Part shown: piece after piece, positions 23,569 to 24,704 of the stretch | Layout: the number at the start of each line of letters is the position of its first letter | How positions within the stretch are numbered: the first letter of the stretch is position 1 | Source: a virus | DNA length: 24,704 bases | Virus record (IMG/VR): IMGVR_UViG_3300025102_000274 | Coordinates: 1 to 24,704 of that record | Direction: 5' to 3' (one strand) | The notes under the pieces: generated by a model | Told to the model about the DNA's origin: nothing | Databases searched by the model: none | What the model saw: only the letters and a program-made list of their open reading frames with translations | Made by a program: the position numbers and the translations under genes

Positions 23569-23587
23569 CCTTTTTAACATATATATT

Positions 23588-23604
23588 GTTAATAACTTAT
23601 TAAC
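23588..23604. promoter_or_regulatory. perfect 17-bp palindrome, operator-like
   Basis: GTTAATAA-C-TTATTAAC is a perfect palindrome ending 4 bp before the -33 element of the promoter below. A third half-site, TTAAC, lies 14 bp upstream at 23574-23578, part of the inverted repeat TTAACA/TGTTAA (23574-23592). The arrangement fits a repressor or activator site controlling the downstream genes. Confidence 0.6.
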
Positions 23605-23608
23605 TTTT

Positions 23609-23640
23609 TTTGTTGATATATATATTTTTTTATATCTTTG
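23609..23640 (+). promoter_or_regulatory. Bacteroidetes-type sigma promoter
   Basis: TTTG at 23609-23612 and TATCTTTG at 23633-23640 match the Bacteroidetes housekeeping consensus (TTTG, 19-21 bp, TAnnTTTG) with a 20-bp spacer. Transcription should start near 23647 and leave about 23 nt before ATG 23670. Confidence 0.8.
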
Positions 23641-23669
23641 CTGTATTAATAATAAAAAAGAATATAAAA

Positions 23670-23966
23670 ATGGAAAAAATAATTAGTGGTATAAAGTTTA
23701 CACCTTCGCAACAAAAATTGATTAATAGATTTAAAAGAGGTGATAAATTATGTTTAGTAAATGCACATTATATGAATGGTGGAGAGCTTAGATGGAAGTG
23801 TGAAGGTAGTGATTATTTAGATTATGCTGGTAGGGTTTATAGAGCGTACTGTAATTTACTATGGAAAATTAAAAAAGCTAAAGGTGAAAAAGCTTATAAA
23901 AAGTTTAATGATTATGTTAGAATTAGTAATAGTAGAAGTGCTGTAGAATATGTACCTTTTAATTAA
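23670..23966 (+). CDS. small non-structural protein, unknown
   Basis: 98 aa from ATG 23670. An upstream in-frame ATG at 23610 lies inside the promoter and would add a hydrophobic leader, so it is rejected. The protein is basic, with MEKIISGIKFTPSQQ at the start, KCEGSDYLDYAGRVYRAYCNLLWKI in the middle (given in pieces, residues about 43-67), and a charged end. No known domain is recognised. As first gene behind a consensus promoter and operator-like palindrome, it is likely early-expressed. Confidence 0.65.
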   Translation: MEKIISGIKFTPSQQKLINRFKRGDKLCLVNAHYMNGGELRWKCEGSDYLDYAGRVYRAYCNLLWKIKKAKGEKAYKKFNDYVRISNSRSAVEYVPFN

Positions 23967-23982
23967 TAAAAAAAAAAGAAAA

Positions 23983-24234
23983 ATGAAAAAAAATTATTTT
24001 AAAGTTATCAATAGAGTAACTAAAGAAGAAAGAATATTTAATTCTGAAGAATTAGATACTTTCTTTAAAGCTGAATATTGTAAAGAAACAAATAAAATTA
24101 ATTATAAAAATAGATTTATAGACTATGCTATAAGTAGTTTAGATGATTATGATTTTTTATATAAAATTTTATTTGCTGTAGTAACTGTAGCTTTTGTAGT
24201 ATTAACTTCTAAACTTATTATGATATGGATATAA
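23983..24234 (+). CDS. small protein with C-terminal membrane segment
   Basis: 83 aa from ATG 23983, which sits 16 nt after the preceding stop in an A-rich run; an in-frame ATG at 23950 lies inside the previous gene and would add 11 residues. The N-terminal 55 residues are charged and soluble (VTKEERIFNSEELDTFFK), and the last 25 form one membrane helix (YKILFAVVTVAFVVLTSKL). Tail-anchored topology facing the cytoplasm is inferred. Function unknown; small early phage membrane proteins sometimes block host functions or superinfection. Confidence 0.6.
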   Translation: MKKNYFKVINRVTKEERIFNSEELDTFFKAEYCKETNKINYKNRFIDYAISSLDDYDFLYKILFAVVTVAFVVLTSKLIMIWI

Positions 24235-24575
24235 AATGCGAACACTTTACTTTTTATAATGATGGTGCTATTTATATTAATAAGCAAAGAACGACTGGAC
24301 GTAAACAATATGAAGATGTACCTGAATTAGCTGAATTATCTATTACTGTAGTAGGTACTAAAGAACAAATAGATAAAGCTTTAGATGATTATACTAAAAA
24401 GCACGATTTATGTCTAGATGAATCTTATGATATTAAAGTAGAGCCTGAATTTTTTGAAGATGGTAGAATGAATTATCATTATTTCGGTGAAGAAGTAAAT
24501 GAAAAAACTAGAATAAAACTAGAAAAATATAAGAAAATGTATATAGAAAATAACTGTAAAACTTTATATTTATAA
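24225..24575 (+). CDS. small acidic protein, unknown
   Basis: 116 aa, overlapping the previous gene by 10 nt. It is an alpha/beta pattern with CEHFTFYNDGAIYINKQR at the start, LSITVVGTKEQIDKALDDYTK (two pieces, about 38-58) resembling a small ferredoxin-like beta-alpha unit, and an acidic end rich in Glu and Tyr. There are no catalytic motifs or Cys clusters. It shares the presumed early transcript. A host-takeover role is possible only by location. Confidence 0.6.
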   Translation: MDIKCEHFTFYNDGAIYINKQRTTGRKQYEDVPELAELSITVVGTKEQIDKALDDYTKKHDLCLDESYDIKVEPEFFEDGRMNYHYFGEEVNEKTRIKLEKYKKMYIENNCKTLYL

Positions 24576-24577
24576 TT

Positions 24578-24704
24578 ATGAAAAAAAATATGTTTGTAAT
24601 ATCAAAAAGAATGAACGACATTAATACTTTTCAATGCTGTGATGGTGAAGTATATTTAAGAGGTACTGATGAAGAAGGTAAAGATTTTATGATCTGCTAT
24701 GATG
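24578..24704 (+). CDS. 5' end of an unknown gene (partial)
   Basis: It opens with ATG 24578, 2 nt after the previous stop, and stays open to the right edge (42 codons). The start reads MKKNMFVISKRMND, followed by FQCCDGEVYLRG. It follows the same small-gene pattern as its neighbours. No family can be named. Confidence 0.5.
   Translation, partial: MKKNMFVISKRMNDINTFQCCDGEVYLRGTDEEGKDFMICYD

Noticed and set aside
23610-23669. Upstream start giving a hydrophobic leader on the gene at 23670
   Set aside because: It would begin inside the -33 region of the promoter, upstream of the predicted transcription start.
1-24704. tRNA genes, CRISPR arrays, insertion sequences, integrase or attachment sites
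   Set aside because: No cloverleaf-like GC-rich segments, regularly spaced repeats, transposase motifs or integrase motifs were noticed; the four intergenic copies are too far apart and too gene-linked to be an array.

Overview
The window looks like about 24.7 kb of a tailed double-stranded DNA phage (or prophage) of a Bacteroidetes host, probably a member of the Flavobacteriia. Every gene reads on the + strand, and the DNA is very AT-rich. Genes are packed with ATGA or TAATG overlaps and lack Shine-Dalgarno sites. The clearest host promoter match (TTTG, 20 bp, TATCTTTG near 23609-23640) is the Bacteroidetes sigma type. Family content agrees: an XkdF-type protease, a DUF6712-like connector, Bacteroidetes-type tail tube and tail hub proteins, and cysteine modules common in phages of this phylum. 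A tape measure, a tube protein and a frameshift-type tail chaperone, with no recognisable sheath, suggest a siphovirus. No integrase, tRNA, CRISPR array or IS element was seen.

Layout. 1-1694: end of an unknown gene, a ParB/Srx-fold protein and a GT-A glycosyltransferase-like protein, possibly a DNA hypermodification pair. 1675-3334: small and large terminase subunits. 3365-11314: tail chaperone with a probable -1 frameshift, tail terminator-like and gp10-like completion proteins, two unknown structural proteins, a tail protein, a large tail hub and a fibre. 11318-12895: tape measure. 12931-15773: Cys-rich coiled-coil protein, XkdF protease, scaffold-like protein and major capsid protein. 15835-16437: tail tube, followed by a Rho-independent terminator. 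16546-18932: accessory virion proteins including a LamG protein. 18934-21714: portal with a long Cys-rich tail, and a connector. 21714-23568: small membrane or basic proteins, M15 endolysin, metallophosphoesterase and a 24-residue membrane peptide. 23569-24704: a palindromic operator-like site and a consensus promoter, then four small non-structural genes that probably open the next (early) module.

How it works together. Terminase and portal package DNA into a capsid built by the capsid protein, scaffold and protease. The chaperone pair, tape measure and tube build the tail. The hub, fibre and LamG proteins probably contact the host surface. M15 peptidase plus small membrane proteins release progeny.

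Most worth a second look: the slippery T9 run with a conserved -1 frame (3365-4146); a repeated intergenic element with invariant core TCTATTATAT, lying exactly 3 nt before three start codons; the ParB-glycosyltransferase pair; the operator/promoter at 23588-23640; patches of atypical codon use inside conserved head genes; and several domain insertions or extensions in virion proteins. All functional calls rest on reading protein patterns by eye; no database search was run.
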